Positions 24,940 through 33,990 of a stretch of 37,615 nucleotides of DNA are shown one piece after another. The number at the start of each line of letters is the position of its first letter. Within the stretch, counting starts at the first letter, position 1. Source of the DNA: Magnetococcales bacterium HA3dbin3. GTDB taxonomy: Bacteria > Pseudomonadota > Magnetococcia > Magnetococcales > DC0425bin3. The translations under genes and the position numbers were made by a program. The stretch spans positions 1-37,615 of the forward strand of contig PEAJ01000005.1 in the NCBI GenBank assembly GCA_002753495.1, in the 5' to 3' direction. Below the pieces are notes generated by a model, which ran no database searches, was not told the origin of the DNA, and saw nothing but the letters and a program-made list of their open reading frames with translations.

Positions 24940-25304
24940 GAACCCTGAACGGTGTGGCCCTGCCCGACGGCACCCTTTGGCGCAACCGGCGCGGCTGGAG
25001 CGCAGTGGCGCAAACCTCTCAGCGCACGCTTGACTGCCGCGTGGTGATGTTTTCCCAGGCCAAGATCGCCGGGCAACCGATTGATCTGGTGATGGATGAG
25101 CCTTCCTGTTGGCCAACGCTTGCCGAAGTGCAGGTCTTGACCGCCCTGGCCGACCAGGCCGGCTCTAGCTTCCCGTTCGTCTGGGATGATTTTACCGCCA
25201 ACGTGATGTTTCGCCACGAAGAACCGCCGGCTGCTGAGTTTCACCAGCTGCTGCCGGGGATCGATGATTACTTCGTCGGCATCGTGCGCCTGGTCACTAT
25301 TTGA
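24936..25304 (+). CDS. Minor tail protein
   Basis: 122 residues coupled to the tape measure (ATGA). It has the pattern of a small all-beta tail protein (LPDGTLWRNRRGWSAVAQTS; PFVWDDFTANVMFRHEEPP), like the first distal-tail proteins after the tape measure in lambda and D3112-like phages. Family not assigned; the call rests on place and composition. Confidence 0.65.
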   Translation: MRTLNGVALPDGTLWRNRRGWSAVAQTSQRTLDCRVVMFSQAKIAGQPIDLVMDEPSCWPTLAEVQVLTALADQAGSSFPFVWDDFTANVMFRHEEPPAAEFHQLLPGIDDYFVGIVRLVTI

Positions 25305-25318
25305 TGGAGTAAGCCAAC

Positions 25319-26329
25319 ATGCCGGTCCAGCCCTCGGATATCCTTTTTTACAAGTCCGCCGTCGTCTCCAGTGATGGCAGCAACGGCGGCCGCAAGTCGG
25401 CCAACCTCGCCGCCACTGCCGTCAAAAACAACGTCTTGCCAGACCTGCAACAGACCGATTTGGATGCCGGCGCTACCACCTTGCGCAAGATCTTCCCGAG
25501 CAACGGCAACGCCACCGGGATCCCGCTCACCAGCTGCCGCGCGGCGATCACCTTTCAGCCGGATGTGGGGTGCTATTCGATCTTTGCCGGCACGCAGACC
25601 GACACCCAGGCCGACATCTCCAACCCGGCGCGGCGCGGCATCGGCACGCTCTACGTCAACGCAAGCGCCGGAGCGACATCGATCCAGGTGCTGTGCCGCG
25701 ATGCGGCGCGCATCCCGTTTCACAACGGCGATACCATCCGCATCTCAGATATTCCGCCACTCACCGGCGGCAGCGGCAATGCCGAGGATATCGTGCTGGC
25801 GAGCACGGGCGCGGTGAGCGCCAACGGCTCGCTCGTGACACTCACTTTCGCGAGTGGCCAGAGCCTCACCCACACCTACACCGCCGCGACGCCGACGCTG
25901 GTATCGAGCTACCTGGCGCTTGCCGACTTAACGCCAACCATTTCCAGTTTCAGCAAGACCTCTGCCGCCGGCACTTATGACAACACCACCTATCCGGTGG
26001 CAGGCAGCAATGTCGGCACGGTCGAGGATGTCTTTACCCTCACCTTCACCTCCGCCACCGCCTTTACTTGCGTTGGCTCCGTCAGCGGCACCGTCGGCGC
26101 CGGCACCATCGGCTCGGACTTCGCGCCGAATAACACCGCCTTTTCTGCCCCTTATTTCGTCCTCGTGCATGCCGGCTTCGGCGGCACCTGGGCGAGCGGC
26201 GACAGCATCACTTTTGCCACCCACCCGGCCTGTGCTGGCGTGTGGGAGGAGCGCATCATCTCTTCGGGGGCGAGCAGCGGTGGCAACAACACTTTACTGC
26301 TGGAAATTTTCGGCTCGTCAGCGTCTTAA
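25319..26329 (+). CDS. Tail structural protein, beta-rich
   Basis: 336 residues, Ser/Thr/Ala/Gly-rich and almost all beta in appearance. It starts MPVQPSDILFYKSAVVSSDG and NGGRKSANLAA, a start seen in structural proteins of Mu-like siphophages. Middle with GAVSANGSLVTLTFASGQSL. Probably part of the distal tail or tip. No catalytic motif is seen. Confidence 0.7.
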   Translation: MPVQPSDILFYKSAVVSSDGSNGGRKSANLAATAVKNNVLPDLQQTDLDAGATTLRKIFPSNGNATGIPLTSCRAAITFQPDVGCYSIFAGTQTDTQADISNPARRGIGTLYVNASAGATSIQVLCRDAARIPFHNGDTIRISDIPPLTGGSGNAEDIVLASTGAVSANGSLVTLTFASGQSLTHTYTAATPTLVSSYLALADLTPTISSFSKTSAAGTYDNTTYPVAGSNVGTVEDVFTLTFTSATAFTCVGSVSGTVGAGTIGSDFAPNNTAFSAPYFVLVHAGFGGTWASGDSITFATHPACAGVWEERIISSGASSGGNNTLLLEIFGSSAS

Positions 26330-26390
26330 AAGCCAAAATACCCCCGTCATCACCCCATTTTTTCGCATCCTGGCCGCTCTGGAGGCCAAA

Positions 26391-27386
26391 ATGACGATCG
26401 GAACACCAGCCGCCAGCGGCATCACCAGCGGCCCGCGCCACGTTCGCAAGGTTTTGACGCTGCGCATCACCGCGCGCGAGTTCACGCAGGAGGAGCTTGC
26501 CGCCCATCACTACGGCGTCAAGCCGGCCCCGGTCAGCCCGCCCTTTTTCAAGACCAAGGATAAACTGGCGATGAAAAAGGCGCTCGCGAGCGACAAGTTT
26601 TCCATCGAAGCCGCCGGCTACGAACCCTCCTTCCCGGCCAGCTTCGCGCCGGCGCCGATGTTTGACACCAGCGGCAAGCTGGTGTCGATCAACCCCGGCG
26701 ACATCATCCCCGGCTGCCAAGCCTTTGCCGTTTACGCCCCTGGCGACCCGCTTGCCGTGACCGTGGACGGTGCCGGCGCCTTTGCCGTGAGCGAGGCCGG
26801 CACCCGCCAGGCACCAGTGAGCGATACCCTTACCTTCAGCCAGTCCGCGCAACAGTCGCTTTCCAAGCCCTACGGCGTCGACAGCCTCGCTTTCGCGCTT
26901 CTGACCCGGTTCTACAACAGCAACGGGGTGGAGGTGGACGCGCCGATCTATGACGCCGATGCCGGGGCTTTTGTCGCCTCCAGCCCGGTCTCCGGTGCCC
27001 TGCGCGCGGTCTACACCGTGCCGGTGACGATTTTCCGCATCTACTACACGCCGCAACTGGGCAACGAGCAGCTGGCGGCCTGGCTTGACAACAAGCAACC
27101 GCGTTTCGATCCGGTGCGGGTGATCGCCACCTGCAACGGCATCTTGCGCGAAACGAGCTTTACGCCCGAGCTTTCACCTACCGTTTCCGGCACCTACCTT
27201 GCCGGGCTGCCGCCACAGCCCTACACCCAGGACAAGGGGGCCACGCAGTACGGCTCACCCGTCACCGTGCATGCCTCGGACGGCTCGTCCACGACGATGC
27301 AAGTCAAGTACGAAACCAGCGTGCCGTTTATCAACGACCGCGGCCAGCGTATCACCCTGAAGCCAAGCGACCAGGGGGCATCATGA
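26391..27386 (+). CDS. Tail structural protein
   Basis: 331 residues from ATG 26391 with TGGAGG upstream; a much longer upstream frame overlaps the previous gene and is rejected. Beta-rich with stretches such as FDTSGKLVSINPGDIIPGCQ and VPVTIFRIYYTPQLGNEQLA. Paired with the previous gene in the tail-tip cluster. No known domain recognised. Overlaps the next gene by 4 bp. Confidence 0.7.
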   Translation: MTIGTPAASGITSGPRHVRKVLTLRITAREFTQEELAAHHYGVKPAPVSPPFFKTKDKLAMKKALASDKFSIEAAGYEPSFPASFAPAPMFDTSGKLVSINPGDIIPGCQAFAVYAPGDPLAVTVDGAGAFAVSEAGTRQAPVSDTLTFSQSAQQSLSKPYGVDSLAFALLTRFYNSNGVEVDAPIYDADAGAFVASSPVSGALRAVYTVPVTIFRIYYTPQLGNEQLAAWLDNKQPRFDPVRVIATCNGILRETSFTPELSPTVSGTYLAGLPPQPYTQDKGATQYGSPVTVHASDGSSTTMQVKYETSVPFINDRGQRITLKPSDQGAS

Positions 27387-27913
27387 CGACGGTGACGCCG
27401 ATGCCCCTGTTTATGCAGGTTACCGGCTGGCAGGGCGGCGCTACGACGGTGTTGACTTATTCCGGGGATGGTATTTGCGAATTTTTGAGCCATAGCGGCG
27501 GGGGGGTCTGGATGGGCTGGCGCGTCGATGACCCGCGCACGGTAGTGGCGGTGTCGGACTCCCCGCAGGTGCAGATCGAGGAGGCAACATGCTCTTTCAC
27601 CGTCATGCCGACGACCGGTGACCCCAGGGTGCGGCAGTTCTTTTTCTCGGGCAAGATCAAAGACATGGGGGCATCGGTCGGGGCTGTTGTTCACATTGCA
27701 TTCCATTTCGACTTCGAGGGATGGAGCCGCTACAACGGCAACGTCGGCTGGTTGGCCGACCCGACGACGACGCTTGTGACCGGCCTGACCCGGACGGTTA
27801 AAAAATCAGACGGGTCCACCATCAAAACACACCATGACGATACGTTCGACTACGGCGCAGATGAGACGTTTCTGACGATGACGAAGACCGATGCGGGCTG
27901 GACTTACGCCTGA
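27383..27913 (+). CDS. Tail protein of unknown function
   Basis: 176 residues, ATGA-coupled to the gene before. Looks like a single beta domain (MGWRVDDPRTVVAVSDSPQV; FHFDFEGWSRYNGNVGW). C-terminal HHDDTFDYGADETFL is acidic. Place in the tail-tip group is the only guide to role. Confidence 0.65.
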   Translation: MTTVTPMPLFMQVTGWQGGATTVLTYSGDGICEFLSHSGGGVWMGWRVDDPRTVVAVSDSPQVQIEEATCSFTVMPTTGDPRVRQFFFSGKIKDMGASVGAVVHIAFHFDFEGWSRYNGNVGWLADPTTTLVTGLTRTVKKSDGSTIKTHHDDTFDYGADETFLTMTKTDAGWTYA

Positions 27914-27939
27914 ACCGTACAGGGAACAAAGGAAATCTC

Positions 27940-28932
27940 ATGTATTGCAAATACATCTACGACGCCTCCGCAACGCCTGCCGATTTGATGGCCGATATCG
28001 TCGGGCTGCTCACTGGCACTATTACAGCAACCTCCGGTCTTTCAAGCAGCGCCGACAAGACCAACTCACAGATCATCACGACGGTGGCCGCCGGCTGGAC
28101 GGTGCATGATGCGAGCGCCGCGACCAACAAGAAGGTCTTGAAAGCCGCGCTCGCCGACAGCGGCTATAAGTATCTTGGGATTGATCTAAACACCACCGGC
28201 AAGCTGATCCTGGGGGTGTACGAGACCTGGGATGCGACCGGCCACAGCGCCGGCAACACCTCTTGGCAGAGCGATGATGGCTCGGTCTATCAGCCAGTCA
28301 ACCTTGCCAATGGCGGCACGATCTATATCCACGCGACGGCGCGCGGCGCGGTTTTTGTCGGCGTAACCGGTGGTTTGAAAGGGTTGCAGGGCACCTACAA
28401 TCCTGGCAGCTCGACCAGTGCGGCCGGGCTCTCCGGCATCACCGAGCGCACGCGCGGCCTCGCCTATGACACGACCGCCGCCGGCTACCCGCCTTTCGTG
28501 GCCTTTCTCCCTGGCATCGGCGGCGGCTTTGCCACGCACCCGCGCGCAAAGACCTACAACGGCGGCGACGTGACGAGTTTTTCCTTTGCCCCCAAGGATA
28601 TCTGTTCGATTGGCCTGCAAAACCTCTCCGGACTCCCTTCCGGCGTCGACAAGCGCATCCCCGATGGCAGCGGCGGCGGTGTGGTACCGGCCTACCCGCT
28701 GCTGGTGAGCGGCCGCAACTCCGCCAACAACATCGTCCCGGTCCACATGCCGGCCCCCTATGGCGACATCAGTGCTCTCACCGGCATCTATGCCATCCCG
28801 CTGCTAAGTGCCGGGGATTTTGACGAAAACCCGGAGCCGTCGGTGGTGATCGATGGCACGACGCATACCAATGTCACCTACTCCTGCTGGCCTGCCGCCG
28901 CCGGCAACCAGCTGGCGGTGCCGAAGCTGTGA
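27940..28932 (+). CDS. Tail structural protein
   Basis: 330 residues from ATG 27940 (AAAGGAAA upstream). Residues 1-120 resemble an alpha-beta domain (ADLMADIVGLLTGTITATSG, NKKVLKAALADSGYKYLGID), and the rest is Gly-rich beta. It has no recognised catalytic motif. Conserved place between tape measure and hub in B3/D3112-like phages is consistent with a tail-tip component. Confidence 0.68.
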   Translation: MYCKYIYDASATPADLMADIVGLLTGTITATSGLSSSADKTNSQIITTVAAGWTVHDASAATNKKVLKAALADSGYKYLGIDLNTTGKLILGVYETWDATGHSAGNTSWQSDDGSVYQPVNLANGGTIYIHATARGAVFVGVTGGLKGLQGTYNPGSSTSAAGLSGITERTRGLAYDTTAAGYPPFVAFLPGIGGGFATHPRAKTYNGGDVTSFSFAPKDICSIGLQNLSGLPSGVDKRIPDGSGGGVVPAYPLLVSGRNSANNIVPVHMPAPYGDISALTGIYAIPLLSAGDFDENPEPSVVIDGTTHTNVTYSCWPAAAGNQLAVPKL

Positions 28933-28946
28933 GTGGACTTTAAACC

Positions 28947-29597
28947 GTGAGCGACGCGCTTTTTATCCTTGCCACTCCCGCCCCTGCCGCCATGCCGCGC
29001 GGGGCGGGGCCGGCGTTGGCGGAGGTTTCGGCCACGCCGGTAGTGTCGATGCCGCGCGGGCCGGGTCCGGCGTTGGCGCCGCTCGCCTGGCCGCCGACCC
29101 TTGGCCTGCAAAAAGGCATGGGCCGGCCGCTTGCCGCCGTGGCGGCAAGCGGTACGCGCACGATGCCGCGCGGGCTCGGGCCGGTGCTCTTTCGGCTGCC
29201 GGTGCCAGTGATGCCCGGGCAGCCGGTGGCGGTGAGTGGCAACGCACATGTGCGCGCGACGCTCGCGCAGCCCTTTGCCGTCATGTTGGCCGCGCGCCTG
29301 GCGCAGCCCTTCGCGATACACAGCAAAGTGGCCGTGACATTTGTGCAGCCGTTCGGCATCACGATTTCCGTTCGGATCGTCCAAACCTTCGGCTACGGCA
29401 TCAACGCAAAAATTGAACAGCCTTTTGAGATCTACAGCGATGTTTCAACGACGTTTTCCCAGCCCTTTGGCCTGCTGCTGCCGGTCACCGCCCTGTTCGT
29501 CCAGACCTGGGAGCGGCTCCCCTACAACCGCGTGCAGGCCCGGCTGGTCCAGCGCTTTGGCGTGCGGACCAGTGCGCCGCTGCTGGTGAGATCATGA
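28947..29597 (+). CDS. Repeat-containing tail protein (MPRG and QPF repeats)
   Basis: 216 residues from GTG 28947. The first 95 hold four copies of a short unit around MPRGxGPALA (one reads QKGMGRPLA). The rest holds eight units centred on QPF/QTF/QRF, 12, 14 or 16 residues apart (LAQPFAV, LAQPFAI, FVQPFGI, IVQTFGY, IEQPFEI, FSQPFGL, FVQTWER, LVQRFGV). The even spacing fits successive beta strands, so a beta-sandwich or solenoid is likely. A structural tail-tip role is inferred from place. Coupled to the next gene by ATGA. Confidence 0.7.
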   Translation: MSDALFILATPAPAAMPRGAGPALAEVSATPVVSMPRGPGPALAPLAWPPTLGLQKGMGRPLAAVAASGTRTMPRGLGPVLFRLPVPVMPGQPVAVSGNAHVRATLAQPFAVMLAARLAQPFAIHSKVAVTFVQPFGITISVRIVQTFGYGINAKIEQPFEIYSDVSTTFSQPFGLLLPVTALFVQTWERLPYNRVQARLVQRFGVRTSAPLLVRS

Positions 29598-31084
29598 GCA
29601 GCGTCACCGTCAACGACAAAACCTTGCCCTGCTCCGCCCTCTCCATCTCCATGGAGGAGGGGCAGCAGTTTTGGACCTGCAGCCTCACCATCCCGGATAT
29701 CCATGCCTACCTGCTGCTGGCAATGGATAGGCCATTCAGCATCACTTTCAACGGCGAAGTGTTTCAATTCATTGTCGAATCCTTGCACCGCGAGCGGCGC
29801 TTTGGCCAGCAAGCCTTGATGGTTACCGGTATCAGCCCGACCGCTGCCCTTGCCGCCCCGCGCGCCGCGCCGGTGAGCGGACAACTGCTTGACAATACAA
29901 ATATTTACACCTTTGTTTCCGGTCTGGTCGGCCAGGCGGTGAGCTGGGAGATGGTCTCCCCCATGATCCCCGGCGGTACTGTCAATGTTTCGCTCGCAAC
30001 CCCGCTGGCGCTGGCCAAAGGCGTGGTCGAAACCTTTGGTGGCGTGCTCGAAACCCGTAAAAACGGAAGCCTGCACGCGCGCAAAAAGTGGCCGGTCTCG
30101 CCGCCGGACTGGGATACCGCAACACCTGCGCACATCCTCTCCGACAACAACCATATCCTTGCCATGACAGAGACTTTGCAAGAGTCGACATTCGGCAACG
30201 CCGTCAACGTCGCCGACGCGCCACCCTCCGAAGAGGATCAGTTCTTTAAGGCGGAAATGCGCCAGCAGAAACAGGTGATCTATGACTCGCTTTCCAGGTT
30301 ATGGAAGGCTAAGCCGTTAGATTTGTTCGATGTTTATGTGTTCTGCGGTCAAAACGTCAAAGTCACGGACTTCATCGTCTCCATTGGCCGCGCCTGGGAG
30401 CAGCCGGGGCGCAGCATCTATATCGTCGAAGATGTTGTTTTCACAGACTCCTATGAGGCGACGACGCAATACCCTGTCGCCGGCATATCAAAAATGCAGT
30501 GGATCGGGCCTAACCTCGGCAATCCGAAGGTCAACACCAACGGAACGCGGCTGGTCGTGCCGACCAGGGGTACGAGCGTGCTGCAAATCGGCTACACCAG
30601 CAACGCACGCGTATGGGGCGTGGCGCGCCAAGTGGCGCTTTCGGACTCCGAGCGCACAGGGTTGCCGGACGGGACGTTTCCGCCGCCGTCGGATTTTGTC
30701 GCCCCAGCCCTTGAGGAGGCGACGGCGATCGTGACGATCGTCGCTGACATATCCCTCGACACCCCGGATGGCCAAAGCGAAATCAGATGCATACGTGGCA
30801 GCGGCCGCTACGAGCTGCCGGATATCGTCGAGCCGATGCTGCGCGAGCATGAGGCAAAACTGGCGCGCGGCACGACGGCAATCGATGACGCCGGGCTCTA
30901 TCAGGAAATCATCGTCACCTGTTTGCCGGTCGCGGGCCTTGAGCTCGGGCAGTTGATTGAGTTCGACGATGCCCTGCAAATGCCTTGGCGCGCCAAGGTC
31001 GTCGGGCTCTCGTATATGCAAGAGGGGCCGACGCAAACCATGACCATCAAACTGAAAAAAAAGGCCCCAAATGTCTACGCTTGA
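29594..31084 (+). CDS. Tail hub / baseplate-like protein
   Basis: 496 residues. It starts with a beta domain typical of hub proteins (SALSISMEEGQQFWTCSLTI; DRPFSITFNGEVFQFIVES), then a middle alpha-beta part (LALAKGVVETFGGVLETR), and a C-terminal strand region (MPWRAKVVGLSYMQEGPTQT). The order recalls the T4 gp27/Mu gp44-like hub fold. It would sit at the end of the tube and hold the fibres. Confidence 0.75.
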   Translation: MSSVTVNDKTLPCSALSISMEEGQQFWTCSLTIPDIHAYLLLAMDRPFSITFNGEVFQFIVESLHRERRFGQQALMVTGISPTAALAAPRAAPVSGQLLDNTNIYTFVSGLVGQAVSWEMVSPMIPGGTVNVSLATPLALAKGVVETFGGVLETRKNGSLHARKKWPVSPPDWDTATPAHILSDNNHILAMTETLQESTFGNAVNVADAPPSEEDQFFKAEMRQQKQVIYDSLSRLWKAKPLDLFDVYVFCGQNVKVTDFIVSIGRAWEQPGRSIYIVEDVVFTDSYEATTQYPVAGISKMQWIGPNLGNPKVNTNGTRLVVPTRGTSVLQIGYTSNARVWGVARQVALSDSERTGLPDGTFPPPSDFVAPALEEATAIVTIVADISLDTPDGQSEIRCIRGSGRYELPDIVEPMLREHEAKLARGTTAIDDAGLYQEIIVTCLPVAGLELGQLIEFDDALQMPWRAKVVGLSYMQEGPTQTMTIKLKKKAPNVYA

Positions 31085-31286
31085 CGATATCCAGTCGCTT
31101 GTCGCCGCTACTAGGCCCACACAAGGGGTGGTGACGGCGGTGGGCACCACTTACGCCATCATCAGCACCCCAAGCGGCGGCACGCTGGTGCCGGCCGGCA
31201 CCCTTGCCGTCGGTGACCGCGTGCGGCTTGGCAGCGGCCAGGCAATGCGCACCGCTGCCGGCAACGGAAAAACCTTTTATGTTTAA
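31071..31286 (+). CDS. Small OB-like tail protein
   Basis: 71 residues, overlapping the hub gene by 14 bp. Five probable short strands (GVVTAVGTTYAIISTPSG; GTLAVGDRVRLGSGQ) suggest an OB-like barrel. Such small proteins follow the hub in B3-like phages and may plug the tip. Low-complexity otherwise. Confidence 0.65.
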   Translation: MSTLDDIQSLVAATRPTQGVVTAVGTTYAIISTPSGGTLVPAGTLAVGDRVRLGSGQAMRTAAGNGKTFYV

Positions 31287-31298
31287 GGAGTTACGAAC

Positions 31299-31589
31299 AT
31301 GACTTGGACAACTCCCATCCCCGAGCAGGAAGATTTGTCAAAACAGCTTTTCCAGAGCCATTTCAACGCCATCGACGGCATGGACAAGCGTTTTGACTAT
31401 GACAATCAAAACCGGCCGATCTACCTGGGCAGCGCCGCCGCCGGCAGCCTCACCACCGCCGCCGCCTGGCGCATCCAAAAGATCACCTACGACAGCAACG
31501 GCAACGGCAACGTCACCGCCATCACTGCCGCCGGCGGCAAGGCGACGTTTGACCGCGTGTGGGACAGTCGCGCCACCTACAGCTATTAA
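31299..31589 (+). CDS. Small tail/fibre-associated protein
   Basis: 96 residues with TTAAGGAG before the ATG. N-terminal helix (EDLSKQLFQSHFNAIDGMDK) and C-terminal strands (AAWRIQKITYDSNGNGN, WDSRATYSY). The C-terminal half is like short fibre-root modules of siphophages. Function by position. Confidence 0.6.
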   Translation: MTWTTPIPEQEDLSKQLFQSHFNAIDGMDKRFDYDNQNRPIYLGSAAAGSLTTAAAWRIQKITYDSNGNGNVTAITAAGGKATFDRVWDSRATYSY

Positions 31590-31598
31590 GGGATAACA

Positions 31599-32027
31599 AT
31601 GAGTTATACTGTCAATCCGTTGACCGGGCAGCTGATGCCGACCGCCACCGGCCCGCAGGGCCCCCAGGGCCCCCAAGGCCCTGCCGGCGCGACCGGGGCC
31701 GCTGGGGCGAGCTGGAGCGCGATCGCCGATAGCGTCACGATCACCGGCAACGCCACCCTCACCGCGACCAATCTCAATAAAATCCACGATATCAACTCAA
31801 GCTCCGCCATGACCCTCACCCTGCCGCAGGCATCGACCGAGGATATCGCCATCGGCGCGGTGTTTGCCATCTACCGGCGCGGCAGCGGCAGCATCACTTT
31901 TGCCGTGCAGGGCAGTGACACCCTGGAGTCGGCCAGCGGCGCGACGACGATCGCCAGCCAGTACCAGATGGCGACCGTCTGGAAACGTGCGCAGGGGGTA
32001 TGGGTGCTGATGGGGGCGATTCAGTGA
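31599..32027 (+). CDS. Tail fibre protein with collagen-like stretch
   Basis: 142 residues. Residues about 17-38 hold collagen-like triplets (three GPQ, then GPA, GAT, GAA), which would form a short trimeric stalk. A beta head follows (ITGNATLTATNLNKIHDINS; VQGSDTLESASGATTIAS) as in phage fibre modules. Likely a fibre shaft or connector. The stop overlaps the next start (GTGA). Confidence 0.78.
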   Translation: MSYTVNPLTGQLMPTATGPQGPQGPQGPAGATGAAGASWSAIADSVTITGNATLTATNLNKIHDINSSSAMTLTLPQASTEDIAIGAVFAIYRRGSGSITFAVQGSDTLESASGATTIASQYQMATVWKRAQGVWVLMGAIQ

Positions 32028-33355
32028 GCGTCGGCATCACTCCCGCCATTCTCGCCGCCGCGCAGGGGGGCGGCATCGATGTCGCTTTCGCGCCGCTCAT
32101 GACCACCCTGGCTCTGCAAAAAGGCAGTGGCAGCGCGACATTCACCCGTGCAAGCAGCGGCACCGTGCCCGATGCCAGCTGGAACTGGCAGAGCATGGCC
32201 AGCAACATCCACCGCCTCTGGGGTGGTACCTGGTCGGGATCTTCGTGGTCGGCAACCGGGGTGACGAGCACCAGCAAGCTCGGGGTGACCTGGTTCAATC
32301 AGAACGGCTTCGGCCTGCTCCTGGAGCCGTCGCGCACCAATACCATACTGTACGGACGTGCATTGACGACGTGGGGTAAGGCCGCTGATGTTACGTTGAC
32401 CAACAATCAAACCGGCATCGATGGGGCGGCCAACGCGGCGACATTGTATTCGGCTGGTGGCACTGCTGGATGGTCGACGGCGTACAAAATATCGTCGCAA
32501 CCATCCAACACCTTCTCGTCCTCTGCCTTTTGCAAGAAAGATCCAGCCCCTGGCGGGTTTTTGTGCAAGTCCGACGGGGCCACCGGCGGCGTCAGGATGG
32601 GATACAACCCAGTCGATGGCAGTACCCACCTGATCACCAATTGGACCGGCGTAGATTATGGATCCACGCAACATGGCGACTGGTTCCGCCCCTTTGTGGT
32701 GTTCACGGATAGCAACGCTATTTATGTTATGCATGTCGCGCTGGGTAATACGCCCTGGAATCTGACGTATACATTCACCGGGCCCATCAATGTAGTGACG
32801 GATGCCAACCAGCTTGAAGTCGGCTACGCTCCCACTTGCCCGATCTACACCACCTCGGCGGCTGTCACTCGCGCAGCCGAAACGCTGAAATGGCCGGCCA
32901 CCAATAATCTTAACGCCACCTCCGGCGTGCTTATCGTTGATACGGAGCTGCCGTTTCTGAAGGACACGTCTCTGCTCTCGTCCGGCACGATGGGGCTGGT
33001 CAGCCTGACCGCCTCCGCCGCCTCGCTCTGCTACTACGATTTTTCCGCCCAGGCCTTCAAAGCCACCGACGGCACTAACACTGCCTCGGTCGCCGCCGTG
33101 CCGGCGCGCGGCAAGCGCTACCGTATCGCCGTGCGCTGGGATACGACGGCCAACCAGCTGCAAATCGGCTGCAAAAACATCACCGATTCCGGACCCTGGA
33201 GCTGGGGGACGGTCACAGCCTTTGCCGGATCTTTTGCAGGCTCCGATGGCAACATCACGCTCGGGGTGGGGATCCCGGAATCGATCCTGATTCCGAACAT
33301 GATGATTTTGCGTAAAATTCAGTCAACATCTACCATCCAAGGAATCTTTACATGA
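32024..33355 (+). CDS. Receptor-binding tail fibre/adhesin, lectin-like
   Basis: 443 residues from GTG 32024. The stretch SGSATFTRASSGTVPD and then FGLLLEPSRTNTILY is the signature of many phage fibre proteins whose next domain is a concanavalin A-like (LamG/CBM-like) sandwich. A second such domain is likely near 305-420 (SSGTMGLVSLTASAASLCYY; RYRIAVRWDTTANQLQIG). It is the best candidate for the host-binding protein. GC content drops locally (32340-32830), which fits a swapped module. Confidence 0.82.
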   Translation: MSVGITPAILAAAQGGGIDVAFAPLMTTLALQKGSGSATFTRASSGTVPDASWNWQSMASNIHRLWGGTWSGSSWSATGVTSTSKLGVTWFNQNGFGLLLEPSRTNTILYGRALTTWGKAADVTLTNNQTGIDGAANAATLYSAGGTAGWSTAYKISSQPSNTFSSSAFCKKDPAPGGFLCKSDGATGGVRMGYNPVDGSTHLITNWTGVDYGSTQHGDWFRPFVVFTDSNAIYVMHVALGNTPWNLTYTFTGPINVVTDANQLEVGYAPTCPIYTTSAAVTRAAETLKWPATNNLNATSGVLIVDTELPFLKDTSLLSSGTMGLVSLTASAASLCYYDFSAQAFKATDGTNTASVAAVPARGKRYRIAVRWDTTANQLQIGCKNITDSGPWSWGTVTAFAGSFAGSDGNITLGVGIPESILIPNMMILRKIQSTSTIQGIFT

Positions 33356-33804
33356 TCTGTGACGTGATTTTGGAGATGCCGGCCGAGGCCTCTTTTGATG
33401 CGCTCACCCCCGCCGTGCAGAGGGCTATCCGCCAGATGGCCGGCGAGTGGCCGGCGGGCATGATGCCCGGTACGCGCACAGTGGGAGGGCGGCGACTGAC
33501 GCATGTACTGGTGGACCTGCCCACCGACGCGCCCCTAGCGACGATCGAGGCGGCGATTGCCGCGCACCAGCTCGACTGGCAGGTGCTCGCCATGCAGGGG
33601 ATCGACGCCGACGGGCAGCTGGCCGTCATGCGGCCGGTGCCGCCATCCATCATCGACTACCTGGAGGATGTCATCACCGTCGCCGCGCCACCGGACCCGC
33701 TGGCGGATCCGCCGACACCGCCCGTGACCAGCACCAGCCGGCCGACGCAGGTGACAGGGCTGCATCTGTACGAGGGGCACCCGGCGTGGGCGGTGAGTGC
33801 ATGA
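33352..33804 (+). CDS. Fibre-associated protein of unknown function
   Basis: 150 residues, ATGA-coupled to the fibre. Residues 1-75 form an alpha-beta unit (LTPAVQRAIRQMAGEWPAGM; LATIEAAIAAHQLDWQVLAM), then a Pro-rich linker and a short end (LHLYEGHPAWAVSA). Could be a fibre assembly factor by position; no family recognised. Confidence 0.6.
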   Translation: MICDVILEMPAEASFDALTPAVQRAIRQMAGEWPAGMMPGTRTVGGRRLTHVLVDLPTDAPLATIEAAIAAHQLDWQVLAMQGIDADGQLAVMRPVPPSIIDYLEDVITVAAPPDPLADPPTPPVTSTSRPTQVTGLHLYEGHPAWAVSA

Positions 33805-33986
33805 GCGGCGGCGAGACGGTGGTGGCTATCCTGATCATCATCGCCTGCTGGCAGGGCTGCAGCTTCTGGCGCGAATATCTCAAGCATAAGTCACGCATGA
33901 AAGAGATTGATTATATGGCGAAAAAGCGGATTCTGACCGCCGAAGAGGCGCATCGTCAGACGACGCAGATGCTCGGAGAGTGGTGA
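33801..33986 (+). CDS. Small membrane protein
   Basis: 61 residues from ATG 33801, overlapping the gene before by 4 bp. One N-terminal membrane span (TVVAILIIIACWQGCSFW) and a basic then polar tail (EYLKHKSRMKEIDYMAKKRI). Function unknown; might serve in lysis or exclusion. Confidence 0.65.
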   Translation: MSGGETVVAILIIIACWQGCSFWREYLKHKSRMKEIDYMAKKRILTAEEAHRQTTQMLGEW

Positions 33987-33990
33987 CCAC

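Noticed and set aside
25977-26390. Upstream extension of the tail gene at 26391
   Set aside because: Overlaps the preceding tail gene in another frame and has Pro/Ser/Arg-rich shadow composition.
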